Shown in pieces: positions 44,698 to 54,256 of a stretch of DNA of 62,308 nucleotides. The DNA lies in contig JAGBMX010000034.1 in the NCBI GenBank assembly GCA_017634675.1, positions 1 through 62,308 on the forward strand, given 5' to 3'. Below the pieces are notes generated by a model. The model was not told the DNA's origin, ran no database searches, and saw nothing but the letters and a program-made list of their open reading frames with translations. The position numbers and the translations under genes are program-made. Source of the DNA: Selenomonadaceae bacterium (GTDB lineage Bacteria; Bacillota; Negativicutes; Selenomonadales; Selenomonadaceae). How positions within the stretch are numbered: the first letter of the stretch is position 1; each line of letters begins with the position of its first letter.

Positions 44698-44726
44698 TTG
44701 ACAGTCTTTTAAAAGTTTACTATAAT
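44698..44726 (+). promoter_or_regulatory. Perfect consensus promoter of the defence operon
   Basis: TTGACA (44698-44703), exactly 17 bases, TATAAT (44721-44726). It would start transcription near 44733, giving a leader of about 100 bases before the helicase start at 44836, whose Shine-Dalgarno is GGAGG. Confidence 0.85.
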
Positions 44727-44835
44727 AAAAAATAATTTTTATGGATTCTTGAGTTCATGCTAAAAAGCCCGGTTCACATCTTAAAATGCCCTAATTATAA
44801 TTTCGAAAATTTCATAAAATTATGGAGGTAATACG

Positions 44836-47800
44836 GTGAACATTCATAATGATTTAAAATTTTTCACTAATGAACCTGATCGTGATTTATATAGTCGTTT
44901 CTGTAATATTTTAAAGGGACATACAAAATATTTTGATATTTTGGTTGGTTATTTTCGTACGAGTGGATTTTTTAAACTTTATCCCGCGATGCAGGAGGTA
45001 GAAAAAATTCGTATATTAGTTGGATTAAATGTAGATAAAAGAACAATAGAAATTATTGACAAATCCAAGCAAGATACTTTATTTAACGAGATTACCATAA
45101 AAGGGGCAAGAGAAAGTTTTGAAAATAATATTGCCTCAGAATTTGTGGATACAGATCCGACATTAGAAATAGAAAAAGGAGTTAATATATTTATAGAATG
45201 GTTAAAATCGAAAAAAATTGAAATGCGTATGTATCCCAATGCGCCTATTCATGCTAAAGTTTATATAATGCGTAAAAATCAAGAGATTGTGCCGGATCAA
45301 TTCGGAAGTGTTATTACCGGGTCGAGTAATTTTTCTATGGCGGGTTTGCAAAATAATTTAGAATTTAACGTTGAATTAAAGGATAATTATGATGTTAATT
45401 TTGCTTTGGAAAAATTTGAAGAATTATGGGAGCAAGGCATAGATATTACTGAAACTTATGTTGAGGCTGTAAATAATAAAACTTGGATGCGTAGTGATAT
45501 AACGCCGTATGAAATTTATTTAAAAACTATTTATGAATTTTTTAAAGAGGAAATTAATGCAGATAAAGAAAAACTTGCCGAAACTATGTTGCCGGACGGT
45601 TATATGCGTTTACAATATCAAATTGACGCAGTATTGCAGGCTAAAAAAACATTAGAGGCTTATAATGGTGTTTTTATATCAGATGTTGTCGGTCTTGGGA
45701 AAACTTATATTTGCGCAATGTTGGCGAAAATTTTAAAAAAAGGGAAAAAACTTATTGTCTGTCCGCCGGTTTTGATAGATTATTGGCGGGAGGTTTTATT
45801 AGAATTTGATGTTGCTGCCGATGTCGTATCGCTTGGTAAATTAGATAGTGTTTTGGAAACTGCCGATAAATATAAATATGTATTTGTAGATGAAGCTCAT
45901 AGATTTCGTAATGCGAATACGGAAGGATTTTCAAAACTTCACGCTATTTGTTATGGTAAAAAGGTCGTACTTATTTCAGCGACTCCTATCAACAATTATA
46001 CCAGTGATATTGAAAATCAAATTTACCTTTTTCAGCCGAAACATAATTCAAATATAGTTGGCGTAAAAAATCTTGAAAATTTCTTTAGAAGACTCAATAA
46101 AAATAAGAATGACGCTAAAAAGCGTGGTAAAGTCGAATATATGGCGCAGATTAGTAAAAATTCCGAGATTATAAGGGATAAACTGTTAAGTCATATTATG
46201 ATTCGTCGTACAAGAAGTGAAATTCAAAAATATTATGCCAAAGATATGGAAATACAGGGATTAACTTTTCCTAAACTAGACGCGCCGAAAAAAATAATTT
46301 ACGAATTTGATAATTTTACTGATAAAATTTTTAACAAAACAATAAATGTAATAAAAAATTTTTCTTATGCGCGCTATAAACCTTTATTATATTTAAATGA
46401 TATTATGTCAAATCGTTATACCAAAATGATGACTGCTCAACAAAATATGAGCGGTTTTATGAAGGGGATTCTTATTAAACGCTTAGAGAGTAGTTTTTTT
46501 GCATTTCGCAATACTCTTGCTAGGTTTGTAATGTCTTATGAAAAATTTATTAATATGTACCAAGAGGGCGAAGTATATATTAGTAAAAAAGTTAATGTAT
46601 ACGATTTGATTGAAAATGATGATGAAAAATTATTACAGTATATAGAAAGCGAAGATGTGATGTATTTTTCATCTGAAGATTTTAGAGACGAATTTATTAT
46701 AGACTTAGAGAGCGATTTGGAACAATTAAGAACTCTTGTTAATTTGTGGAATCGTGTAACCACCGATCCTAAACTTGAAAAATTTGCAATTCAATTAAAA
46801 AATGACAAAATATTGGCAAGAGCGAAAAAAATTGTTTTTACAGAATCTAAAGAAACTGCCGCATATTTAGAAGAAAAATTGTCTGATATTTATGGGCAGC
46901 GTATAATATCTTATTCCGGCGATAGTAGTTTGATTTTAAAAAAAGAAATTGAATATAGTTTTAATCCTAAATATAAGGATAAGCAGGACGATAAATATGA
47001 TATTTTAATAACTACCGATGTATTGGCGGAAGGGATTAATTTACATCGCGCAAATGTTATTATAAATTATGATTTGCCGTGGAATCCTACTCGTATTATG
47101 CAGCGTGTGGGGCGTATTAACCGTGTAGGTACGGAATTTGACGAGATTTATGTTTTTAATTTTTTCCCGACAGCCCAAGGAAATGCTCAGTTGCCTCTTA
47201 CGGATCGAATACTTGAGAAATTACAGGCTTTTCATGATACACTTGGAGAAGATTATAAATTTTTATCAGATGAGGAAGAACCAAGTCCGCAAAAATTATT
47301 TAACGATTTATCTAGAGATTTGGATATGGAAGAAGCAGGTAATCCCGAACTTCAATATTTAGCTAAAATTCGTGAAATAAGAGATAATGACGCTAAATTA
47401 TTTGAAAAAATTAAACGTTTGCCGAAAAAATCTAAGACCGGACGCAATAGTTTATTGGTGAAGACAAATTCAACACTTACATTTATTCGTAAGGGCTCTC
47501 TTAAAAGTTTTTTCCTTGCCAATGATGAAGAAACTCAAAATATTTCTTTTATGGACGCCATAAAATATTTGGAATGTAATCCGAATGAAAAAAAGATTTC
47601 TGTCGGCGCTTCGTATTATGATCATTACAAATCAAATAATTTGGCCTTCGACGAATCTTTAAACGCTGAAGAAGTTGTAAGCAAAAAGAATACGATACTT
47701 CGTGGCAATGATTCTTTGGTATATAAAATATTAAAAGCATCTCTAAGTTCCGGGCAATTAACGGACGATCAGGAGAAAATTGCAGAGCGTATTATGCAAG

Positions 47801-47997
47801 CATTGGAAAATGGCGATATTCCCAAAAATACCATTAAAGAAATTGCTAAAAATTTAAAATCAATTTCCGATGTCGTAACTGCGTTTTCGTTTATTTGCGA
47901 TTGTATTGACGATATTTACTTATACGAAAGAAAAGATGCTATTCTTCCCAACGAGGGACAAAAGGAAGTCATATTATCCTGTTATTTGAAGAAATAA
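44836..47997 (+). CDS. PLD-nuclease/SNF2-like helicase fusion, restriction-type
   Basis: A 1053-residue protein. The N-terminal PLD-type nuclease domain has HAKVYIM (His139, Lys141) and GSSNFSMAGL around 163. The helicase follows: GLGKT P loop at about 287, DEAH at 352-355, SATPI near 383, and a C-terminal lobe with TTDVLAEGINL and QRVGRINRVG at 756-765. A nuclease fused to a motor, next to a methyltransferase, suggests the restriction half of a modification-dependent defence system. Codon use is clearly AT-rich relative to neighbours, suggesting horizontal transfer. Confidence 0.92.
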   Translation: MNIHNDLKFFTNEPDRDLYSRFCNILKGHTKYFDILVGYFRTSGFFKLYPAMQEVEKIRILVGLNVDKRTIEIIDKSKQDTLFNEITIKGARESFENNIASEFVDTDPTLEIEKGVNIFIEWLKSKKIEMRMYPNAPIHAKVYIMRKNQEIVPDQFGSVITGSSNFSMAGLQNNLEFNVELKDNYDVNFALEKFEELWEQGIDITETYVEAVNNKTWMRSDITPYEIYLKTIYEFFKEEINADKEKLAETMLPDGYMRLQYQIDAVLQAKKTLEAYNGVFISDVVGLGKTYICAMLAKILKKGKKLIVCPPVLIDYWREVLLEFDVAADVVSLGKLDSVLETADKYKYVFVDEAHRFRNANTEGFSKLHAICYGKKVVLISATPINNYTSDIENQIYLFQPKHNSNIVGVKNLENFFRRLNKNKNDAKKRGKVEYMAQISKNSEIIRDKLLSHIMIRRTRSEIQKYYAKDMEIQGLTFPKLDAPKKIIYEFDNFTDKIFNKTINVIKNFSYARYKPLLYLNDIMSNRYTKMMTAQQNMSGFMKGILIKRLESSFFAFRNTLARFVMSYEKFINMYQEGEVYISKKVNVYDLIENDDEKLLQYIESEDVMYFSSEDFRDEFIIDLESDLEQLRTLVNLWNRVTTDPKLEKFAIQLKNDKILARAKKIVFTESKETAAYLEEKLSDIYGQRIISYSGDSSLILKKEIEYSFNPKYKDKQDDKYDILITTDVLAEGINLHRANVIINYDLPWNPTRIMQRVGRINRVGTEFDEIYVFNFFPTAQGNAQLPLTDRILEKLQAFHDTLGEDYKFLSDEEEPSPQKLFNDLSRDLDMEEAGNPELQYLAKIREIRDNDAKLFEKIKRLPKKSKTGRNSLLVKTNSTLTFIRKGSLKSFFLANDEETQNISFMDAIKYLECNPNEKKISVGASYYDHYKSNNLAFDESLNAEEVVSKKNTILRGNDSLVYKILKASLSSGQLTDDQEKIAERIMQALENGDIPKNTIKEIAKNLKSISDVVTAFSFICDCIDDIYLYERKDAILPNEGQKEVILSCYLKK

Positions 47998-48008
47998 GGA
48001 GATAAACA

Positions 48009-51000
48009 ATGCCGGACACTATGAAAGAAATTTTATTTAAAAATACTTTGCAAAACTCTTACAATCAAAAAAATTATGTTAGATTTTTGCAGGAATTACT
48101 CAATAATGTATCGTTAGTAAATCCTAATAAATTCTATAAAGAATATGGAAGTTTGTCATACATTATTGACGGTTACTATCATATTGGCAATTATAAAGAT
48201 TCGGAAGGCAAAAGAATCGTGTTGTTGTCGGTTCAGTTGAAAAAGAACAGCAGCGTGGAAAATGCCCGCAGCGCGCAGAGAGCTTTTATAAAAAAATTGC
48301 TTGACGCGTCTAATTCTGATGGAGCGATTGCGGCTTTTTATACTATGGAAAAAGATAAAGAAAAAAATGAAATTCCAAGCGATAAATGGCGGCTTTCTTT
48401 TATTCGTATGGAGTATGATTTTGTAGACGGAAAACTTAGTCAAAAACTTACTCCCGCTAAACGCTATTCGTATCTTGTCGGAAAGGACGAACCTTGTCAT
48501 ACTGCTTTAGAACGTCTTTATCCGTTGTTTTCAAACGATGATGTTTCCTTAAATTTCGCCGAGCTAGAAGAAGCTTTTAGCGTTGAAGTCGTTACAAAAC
48601 AATTTTACAATGCTTATCGCGATAAATATTTGGAACTCAAAGAATTTTTAGAGGATAACGACGAATTTATGGCGGAAGCTCACGAGCGAAATTTTACAAG
48701 CGAACAATTTACAAAAAAACTTATGGGACAAATTGTCTTTTTGTATTTTATACAGAAAAAAGGCTGGCTTGGAGTGCAAGCATTTCCTACACATTTAACT
48801 GAAAAAGAATACAAAAACGCATTATTTCGTAACGCCAAATCTCGCAACATTATTCCGCAAGTTTATAAATTAAATAGTGAAAACATCGCAACAATAAATA
48901 CCGACGCTTTATTTTCACTTTCCGACGACGATGCCAAATTTGTTTCTACTCTTGTAAAAGGAAAAGCCTGGGGCGAGGGTCCGAAAAATTTTATGCGCGC
49001 TTTGTTCACTTCTTGCGTAAAACAGGGAAGAAATTATTTCGACGATTATTTAGAACCTCTTTTTTATGAAGCGTTAAATATAAATCGCGGCGATAGCGGA
49101 TTTTACGCAAGATTTCATTGTCGTATCCCGTTTTTAAACGGCGGTCTCTTTGAACAAATGGACAATTACGACTGGCAAAACACGAGTTTTCATATTCCGA
49201 ATGAAATGTTCTCAAATGTAGAAGAAAAGGGCGACGACGCAGACGGTATTTTAGATATTTTTGACCGTTATAATTTTACAATGGCGGAAGACGAACCTAT
49301 GGAAAAAGAAGTTGCCATTGACCCTGAAATGCTGGGGAAAGTTTTTGAAAATCTTTTGGATATTAAAGACCGAAAATCTAAAGGAGCGTTCTACACACCG
49401 CGCGAAATTGTGCATTATATGTGTCAAGAAAGTTTAATCAATTATCTTGTAAGCAATACTAAAATTGATGAAAACGATATTCGTAAATTTATTCTTTACG
49501 GCGAATATTTCCGCGATAATGACACAAGGAAAACTAAAAAAGTTGTTAAAGACGGTAAAACCGAATACGAGTTGGATAAAACTCGTGATTTAGAAATTCC
49601 CAAAACTATTTTTAGTTTCAAGGATAATGTAAATCGTGTAAAAGAAATTGACGATTTATTGGCGAATGTAAAAATAGCCGATCCCGCTGTGGGTTCCGGC
49701 GCGTTTTTGCTTGGGCTTTTGAATGAAATTGTAAAGATAAGGCAAACCTTAACTTCATATATGGCTATAGAAATGAATTCCTATGAGAAACTTAATTTTT
49801 ACGCTTATGGACGAAAAACTTACGATCTAAAAGTTGCTACCATAAAAAATTGTTTATTTGCCTGCGACATCGAGCCGAGCGCAACGGATATTACAAAACT
49901 TCGTTTATGGCTTTCTATTGTTATTGACGACGAAACGGCAAAAGAAGCTACGTCTAACGGACTGTTTGACGAGCATACAGATCCTAAACCACTTCCCAAT
50001 TTAGATTGCAATATAATTTCCGGCAACAGTCTTATGGACGAATTTGAAGGCATAAAGCTAATCACCGCAAGCAGTCAATTAAATAACGAATCCGAGATAG
50101 AAAATATCACTTTTTATCAAGCTGGATTTGAAAGTATGTTGCAAGAACTTATTAAATTGCAAGACGAATTGTATTTTACAAAAGACCACAACACAAAGGA
50201 AGAAATAAAAACCAAGATAAGAAAAATCTACGATCGAATCATTCTGCATCAGTTGCAGGGAAATAACGAAGCAATAGAGCATTATAAAGAATTGAAGAAC
50301 AAAGCAAGCAAACCTTTTGTTTTGTGGCAGTTGTATTTTCCTAAAGTTTTTATGGAAAAACGCGGTTTTGATATTGTAATTGGAAATCCGCCGTATGGCG
50401 CAAAAATATCGGCTATAGATAAGAAAGCGTATCAAAACAGTTATAATTGTACCAAAACTATAAGAGGTAAACAAAAGGGGTCTAACGATACTTTTGCCTT
50501 ATTTATAGAAAAAGGACTGAAACTTTTGCCAAATAGGGGCGTTTTAACGTATATAGTGCCTATGAGTATTACCTCAAGCGATTCAATGACAGCTTTACAT
50601 AACATTATTGAAAAAGATTGTTCAACAATAAAAATTGCTTCTTTTTCAAACAGACCCAAACAAGTTTTTGATTCTGCGTGTATTCGCACTTCAATTATTG
50701 AGTTGTCAAAAAGAAATAGACCGTTAAAAAGTTTAGAAATGACAAAACTCATAAGAAGGAAAAGCGAAGATACTATTGCAGATATAATAAAAAATATGTC
50801 CTTTGTTGATACTGTTGAATATAAAATTCCCGGCAGGTATCCTAAAATCGGAAGCGATATGGAACTTAATATTTTAAGAAAAATGTTTAAACCTAATAAA
50901 AAGCTATACGAATACGAAGATAAAGAAAGTAAAACGGGATTTTATTATAGGACTTCTGGAGGACGATATTTTAACGTTGTTACCAATTACGCCACTGGAT

Positions 51001-51407
51001 CATCTAAAGAAGTTTTATATCCAATAAAGACAATATACTCTGATGTGATAGGAGCTATTCTAAGTACAAGCTTATTTTGGTTTTATCAACAAGCATATAC
51101 CGATGGCTTAGATATCAAACAAACAGATTTAAAACCAGTACCAATGCCGGATTTAGAAAATGCTGATTCTCAAATTTTATCCGAAATTAAATCCGTTTAT
51201 AATGAGTATTTGGAAGATATTGAGAAAAACGTCGTTATACATCAAGCCAAAGGTTATAATGTGAGTGCTTTCAAAGAATATAAGTTGGTAAAATCAAAAG
51301 ATAAAATTGATAAAATCGACGATTTGGTGGGCAAATTGTATGGATTAACCGACGAAGAAATTGAGTTTATAAAAACTTATGAACAAAATGTTAGAATTAA
51401 CGAATGA
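48009..51407 (+). CDS. Large adenine-specific DNA methyltransferase (Eco57I-like)
   Basis: A 1132-residue protein. Methyltransferase motif I DPAVGSGAF is at 558-566 and the catalytic NPPYG at 793-797, the order of N6-adenine methyltransferases of the Eco57I/type IIG group. The N-terminal 450 residues (IGNYKDSEGKRIVLLSVQLK, DKWRLSFIRMEY) match the lead of such enzymes and may be a nuclease-like domain; the C-terminal part after 850 should recognise target DNA. It follows the PLD-helicase by 11 bases. It should protect host DNA or be a type IIG enzyme itself. Confidence 0.93.
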   Translation: MPDTMKEILFKNTLQNSYNQKNYVRFLQELLNNVSLVNPNKFYKEYGSLSYIIDGYYHIGNYKDSEGKRIVLLSVQLKKNSSVENARSAQRAFIKKLLDASNSDGAIAAFYTMEKDKEKNEIPSDKWRLSFIRMEYDFVDGKLSQKLTPAKRYSYLVGKDEPCHTALERLYPLFSNDDVSLNFAELEEAFSVEVVTKQFYNAYRDKYLELKEFLEDNDEFMAEAHERNFTSEQFTKKLMGQIVFLYFIQKKGWLGVQAFPTHLTEKEYKNALFRNAKSRNIIPQVYKLNSENIATINTDALFSLSDDDAKFVSTLVKGKAWGEGPKNFMRALFTSCVKQGRNYFDDYLEPLFYEALNINRGDSGFYARFHCRIPFLNGGLFEQMDNYDWQNTSFHIPNEMFSNVEEKGDDADGILDIFDRYNFTMAEDEPMEKEVAIDPEMLGKVFENLLDIKDRKSKGAFYTPREIVHYMCQESLINYLVSNTKIDENDIRKFILYGEYFRDNDTRKTKKVVKDGKTEYELDKTRDLEIPKTIFSFKDNVNRVKEIDDLLANVKIADPAVGSGAFLLGLLNEIVKIRQTLTSYMAIEMNSYEKLNFYAYGRKTYDLKVATIKNCLFACDIEPSATDITKLRLWLSIVIDDETAKEATSNGLFDEHTDPKPLPNLDCNIISGNSLMDEFEGIKLITASSQLNNESEIENITFYQAGFESMLQELIKLQDELYFTKDHNTKEEIKTKIRKIYDRIILHQLQGNNEAIEHYKELKNKASKPFVLWQLYFPKVFMEKRGFDIVIGNPPYGAKISAIDKKAYQNSYNCTKTIRGKQKGSNDTFALFIEKGLKLLPNRGVLTYIVPMSITSSDSMTALHNIIEKDCSTIKIASFSNRPKQVFDSACIRTSIIELSKRNRPLKSLEMTKLIRRKSEDTIADIIKNMSFVDTVEYKIPGRYPKIGSDMELNILRKMFKPNKKLYEYEDKESKTGFYYRTSGGRYFNVVTNYATGSSKEVLYPIKTIYSDVIGAILSTSLFWFYQQAYTDGLDIKQTDLKPVPMPDLENADSQILSEIKSVYNEYLEDIEKNVVIHQAKGYNVSAFKEYKLVKSKDKIDKIDDLVGKLYGLTDEEIEFIKTYEQNVRINE

Positions 51408-51433
51408 AAAATAAATATGAAAGGGTGAAATTA

Positions 51434-51655
51434 GTGGCAGACGTAAACTTTGAAATCAAACACCACATAGGAGTCCTCTCTGAAAGCTCCAAAGGCTGGC
51501 GCAAAGAACTCAATCTTATCTCGTGGAACGGTCGCGAACCCAAATACGACATCCGTGACTGGTCGCCGGAACATGAAAAGATGGGCAAAGGAACAACACT
51601 TTCAAACGAAGAAGTTAAAAATTTGTATGCCTTGCTGAAAAAGATGAACAGTTAA
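51434..51655 (+). CDS. YdbC/PC4-like single-stranded DNA-binding protein
   Basis: I start at GTG 51434 after AAAGGGTG, because MADVNFEIKHHIGVLSESSK lines up with the N terminus of the PC4-like YdbC proteins; a longer frame from 51404 is also open. The 73-residue product has GWRKELNLISWNGREPKYDI and DWSPEHEKMGKG, the PC4-fold signature. Related YdbC binds single-stranded DNA. It lies 26 bases after the methyltransferase stop, so it may be part of the operon. Confidence 0.85.
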   Translation: MADVNFEIKHHIGVLSESSKGWRKELNLISWNGREPKYDIRDWSPEHEKMGKGTTLSNEEVKNLYALLKKMNS

Positions 51656-51662
51656 AAAATTA

Positions 51663-51888
51663 GTTACTATTCACAGGTAATACAACATAGTGATGAAAGA
51701 GGTGAATTAGTGCCGTTCACAGAGAACCCCTCCACCGCTTCGCGGTCCCCCTCCCCTTTCAGGGGAGGCACTACAGCAAAACAAGAGAGCCTCCCCTGAA
51801 AGGGGAGGTGTCGAAGGCGGAGGGGTGGCAACGTTGCCTCGGGAGCGTACTTGTTATGGGAAAGAAAAGTTTACCCGTGAATAGTAAC
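51663..51888. mobile_element. MITE-like repeat, copy D (reverse orientation, divergent)
   Basis: A 226-bp relative in the opposite orientation. Its left end matches the complement of the others' right end; its right half differs inside but keeps the TACCCGTGAATAGTAAC terminus. Flanking octamers AAAAATTA and AAGAATTA could be a target duplication with one change. It closes the defence operon. Confidence 0.8.
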
Positions 51889-51895
51889 AAGAATT

Positions 51896-51926
51896 AAAAA
51901 ATCCGTCCAAATTGGACGGATTTTTT
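51896..51926 (+). terminator. Terminator after the defence operon and MITE D
   Basis: AAAAAATCCGTCC pairs with GGACGGATTTTTT around AAATT, followed by more T. Confidence 0.85.
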
Positions 51927-51962
51927 TGGTGAATTATGGATTTTTACTTTAACTTTACAAAG

Positions 51963-51990
51963 AACCTGCAACCAATCATGGTTGCAGGTT
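51963..51990. terminator. Terminator of the minus-strand cobalamin gene
   Basis: AACCTGCAACC and GGTTGCAGGTT around AATCAT. The T run is on the + side; on the minus strand it starts four bases after the adenosyltransferase stop. Probably used in both directions. Confidence 0.75.
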
Positions 51991-51993
51991 TTT

Positions 51994-52491
51994 TTACACA
52001 TTCTCTTCCATCCGCATCAACAAAAAAACATAATCAGAAAGGCGGTTCATGAAAATCCCGTCAATGTCAGGTAACGATTCGACTTCTTTCAAAGTCAAAT
52101 ATTCCCGCTCGGCGCGTCTTAAAATCCCCCTTGCAAGGTCTAATGCTCCGCCGCCCTTGGTGTTACCGGATATGATGAAACATTTTAAAGGCGGAAGTTT
52201 ACCCTCAATTTCGTCCATTTCCCTTTCAATTTGTTCGATGTGAGCAGACGTTATCATGGGCTCTTGATTTAAACTCGCCAAATCCGCCATTAAAAGGGGC
52301 AATAACTTTTGAAGCGCAAAAATCTTTTCCTTTACTTTGGCGTTTTCGGAAAGCGCGCGGGCTAAGGAGAGCGCTCCCGCCGCTTCGTCTACTGCGCCGT
52401 ATGCGGATACTCGGAGAGAATTTTTCTTGACCCGCTCGCCGGTATATAGTCCCGTTTCGCCCTTATCTCCCGTTTTTGTATATACGCTCAT
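51994..52491 (-). CDS. PduO-type ATP:cob(I)alamin adenosyltransferase
   Basis: Makes adenosylcobalamin. The 165-residue product begins SVYTKTGDKGETGLYTGERV and has AYGAVDEAAGALSLARAL and the C-terminal LNRLSDYVF-like MNRLSDYVFLLMR; the Arg and Asp of the PduO ATP site (RRAEREYLTL) are present. It follows ndk by two bases. Confidence 0.93.
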   Translation of the reverse strand: MSVYTKTGDKGETGLYTGERVKKNSLRVSAYGAVDEAAGALSLARALSENAKVKEKIFALQKLLPLLMADLASLNQEPMITSAHIEQIEREMDEIEGKLPPLKCFIISGNTKGGGALDLARGILRRAEREYLTLKEVESLPDIDGIFMNRLSDYVFLLMRMEENV

Positions 52492-52493
52492 AT

Positions 52494-52898
52494 CTATTCT
52501 CCAAAGAATATGTTGATTTCACGCTTGGCATTTTCGGGACTGTCTGAAGCGTGTACCGCATTTCTGCTGCCGTTTTCTGCGTAAAGCTTTCTTATGGTGC
52601 CTTCCGCCGCATCTTTGGGATTGGTCTTACCGTTTATCTCCCGCACCCTTTTTATTGCATCCTCACCCTTTAAAATCATGGCGACTATGGGACCGCTCGT
52701 CATAAAACCTTCAAGATCGCTGTAATATGGACGATCTAAATGTTCAACGTAATGCTTAGCCGCAAGTTCCTTTGTCATGGTAAGCATCCGCATTGCCATA
52801 ATTTCCAGGTCGTTCGCTTCGTAAATCTTTATGATGTCCCCTATATGCTTTTTCCGTACTGCGTCGGGTTTTATCAGCACCAGCGTTTCTTCAATCAT
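52494..52898 (-). CDS. ndk: Nucleoside diphosphate kinase
   Basis: Balances nucleoside triphosphates by a phospho-histidine. The 134-residue product begins MIEETLVLIKPDAVRKKHIG; the active-site His is in RNAVHASDSPENAKRE near residue 115. Slightly shorter than the usual 140-150 residues. It is followed by the cobalamin gene on one transcript. Confidence 0.96.
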   Translation of the reverse strand: MIEETLVLIKPDAVRKKHIGDIIKIYEANDLEIMAMRMLTMTKELAAKHYVEHLDRPYYSDLEGFMTSGPIVAMILKGEDAIKRVREINGKTNPKDAAEGTIRKLYAENGSRNAVHASDSPENAKREINIFFGE

Positions 52899-53411
52899 TT
52901 ACTTTTCCCCCATATTCCTTAGATATTTCATCGCAACTTCGTGATAGTCAATCGCAGACTCTTTCATCGCCTCTATCTCGTCATCACGAAGGGCGCGTAT
53001 AATCTTTGCGGGATTGCCGTATACGAGACAGTTGTCAGGTATCTTTTTATATTGTGTAAGAAGCGTTCCTGCGCCTATTATGCAGTTTTCGCCTATTTCC
53101 GAATACCCAAGCACGATAGAACCCATTCCGATTAAACAATTATTGCCTATATGCCTGCAATGCACAAGCGCATTATGACCTACGGTGACATAGTCGCCGA
53201 TTTCGGTGGGCGAATCTCCCATGACATGAATAACAGCCCCGTCTTGAATGTTTGTGTATTCGCCGATTTTTATGGGTTGCAAATCGCCTCTGACGGTCGC
53301 TCCAAACCAAATGCTTGCGCCTTTTTTTATCTCCGCATCCCCGATAACGGCGGCGTTCGGCGCAATAAACACATCCTCCGCTATTTTTGGCTCCTTGCCG
53401 TCATACCCCAT
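52899..53411 (-). CDS. Gamma-class carbonic anhydrase-like protein
   Basis: A left-handed beta-helix protein: hexapeptide repeats from KIAEDVFIAPNAAVIGDAEI through IGENCIIGAGTLL. Zinc His residues are in VTVGHNALVHCRHIGNN. The start at 53411 (MGYDGKEPK) gives 170 residues; a TTG 12 bases upstream would fit an AGAGG Shine-Dalgarno better. It ends directly before ndk. Confidence 0.9.
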   Translation of the reverse strand: MGYDGKEPKIAEDVFIAPNAAVIGDAEIKKGASIWFGATVRGDLQPIKIGEYTNIQDGAVIHVMGDSPTEIGDYVTVGHNALVHCRHIGNNCLIGMGSIVLGYSEIGENCIIGAGTLLTQYKKIPDNCLVYGNPAKIIRALRDDEIEAMKESAIDYHEVAMKYLRNMGEK

Positions 53412-53437
53412 AATGATACCCAAAACAATCGCCTCTT

Positions 53438-54151
53438 TCAATCCTGATAAAGTTTCCCAAGATGAGCAACGGAATTTATCGTTACGACAGTCCATTTGCC
53501 CTTCTTATATTTAAGCACATTTATGCATGTGTTCGCCTGCTTGATCTGCTTGCTTGCCTTTATGTCCGCTCCCAAAATCTTGCTTATGAAAACCATATTT
53601 CCTTTTGAATGACCACCTACAAAGACGGTTTTCCCGGGATATTTTTTTACGATATCCTCCATCGCCGCAACGTATCTGGATTGAAGTTCCACATAAGTTT
53701 CTCCGCCGGGCAAACTGTAGTTCCAGGGTTCTTTGTCATATTTTCGGTAAATCTCAGGTTCCTTCTTTTTCATTTCTTTCTTATATAACCCCGCCCAAGA
53801 CCCGCAACTTATTTCTTTCAGGCGATCGTCGGTATAATCCACTTTCATACCATGAGCTTTCGCGCATTTTTCAGTCGTAACGAAAGCCCTTTTTAAGGGA
53901 CTTGCCACAAAAGCGTCTATGTGTATGTTTTTAAGCCCTGCCGCAAGTAAATCCGCTTGATGAAGTCCGTCGGCGTTTAAGGGGACATCCATCTGCCCCT
54001 GAAATTTATCTTGAATATTGTAATCGGTTTCGCCGTGACGCGCCAAAATAATAATCGTTGAAGGCTCTTTTGCGGCCTCTGTAGGAAAAGACACAAAAAG
54101 ACAGGCAAGCAAAATCATAAGAATTTGAAAAGCCTTGCTGGTATTTCTCAT
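53438..54151 (-). CDS. Secreted histidine phosphatase (phosphoglycerate mutase-like)
   Basis: I start at ATG 54151 after GTGAGG, giving a signal peptide (AFQILMILLACLFVSFPTEA) and a mature domain with the RHGETDYN motif, FQGQMDVPLNADG, and VGGHSKGNM near the C terminus, holding both catalytic His. It is 237 residues. The longer frame would hide the signal behind 23 extra residues. Export suggests an outside phosphatase of unknown substrate. Confidence 0.88.
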   Translation of the reverse strand: MRNTSKAFQILMILLACLFVSFPTEAAKEPSTIIILARHGETDYNIQDKFQGQMDVPLNADGLHQADLLAAGLKNIHIDAFVASPLKRAFVTTEKCAKAHGMKVDYTDDRLKEISCGSWAGLYKKEMKKKEPEIYRKYDKEPWNYSLPGGETYVELQSRYVAAMEDIVKKYPGKTVFVGGHSKGNMVFISKILGADIKASKQIKQANTCINVLKYKKGKWTVVTINSVAHLGKLYQD

Positions 54152-54256
54152 AAACAAAACCTCACTTGTCAAAATTTTCTCAATAGTAGAGTTTCTACAT
54201 AGAAAAATTTTTTCCTTCAACCGATTTTAAAGATAAAATTTATAATCAGAAAAACT

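Noticed and set aside
48156..48500. Antisense frames in the methyltransferase and helicase genes
   Set aside because: Short, AT-driven and without start signals or domains.
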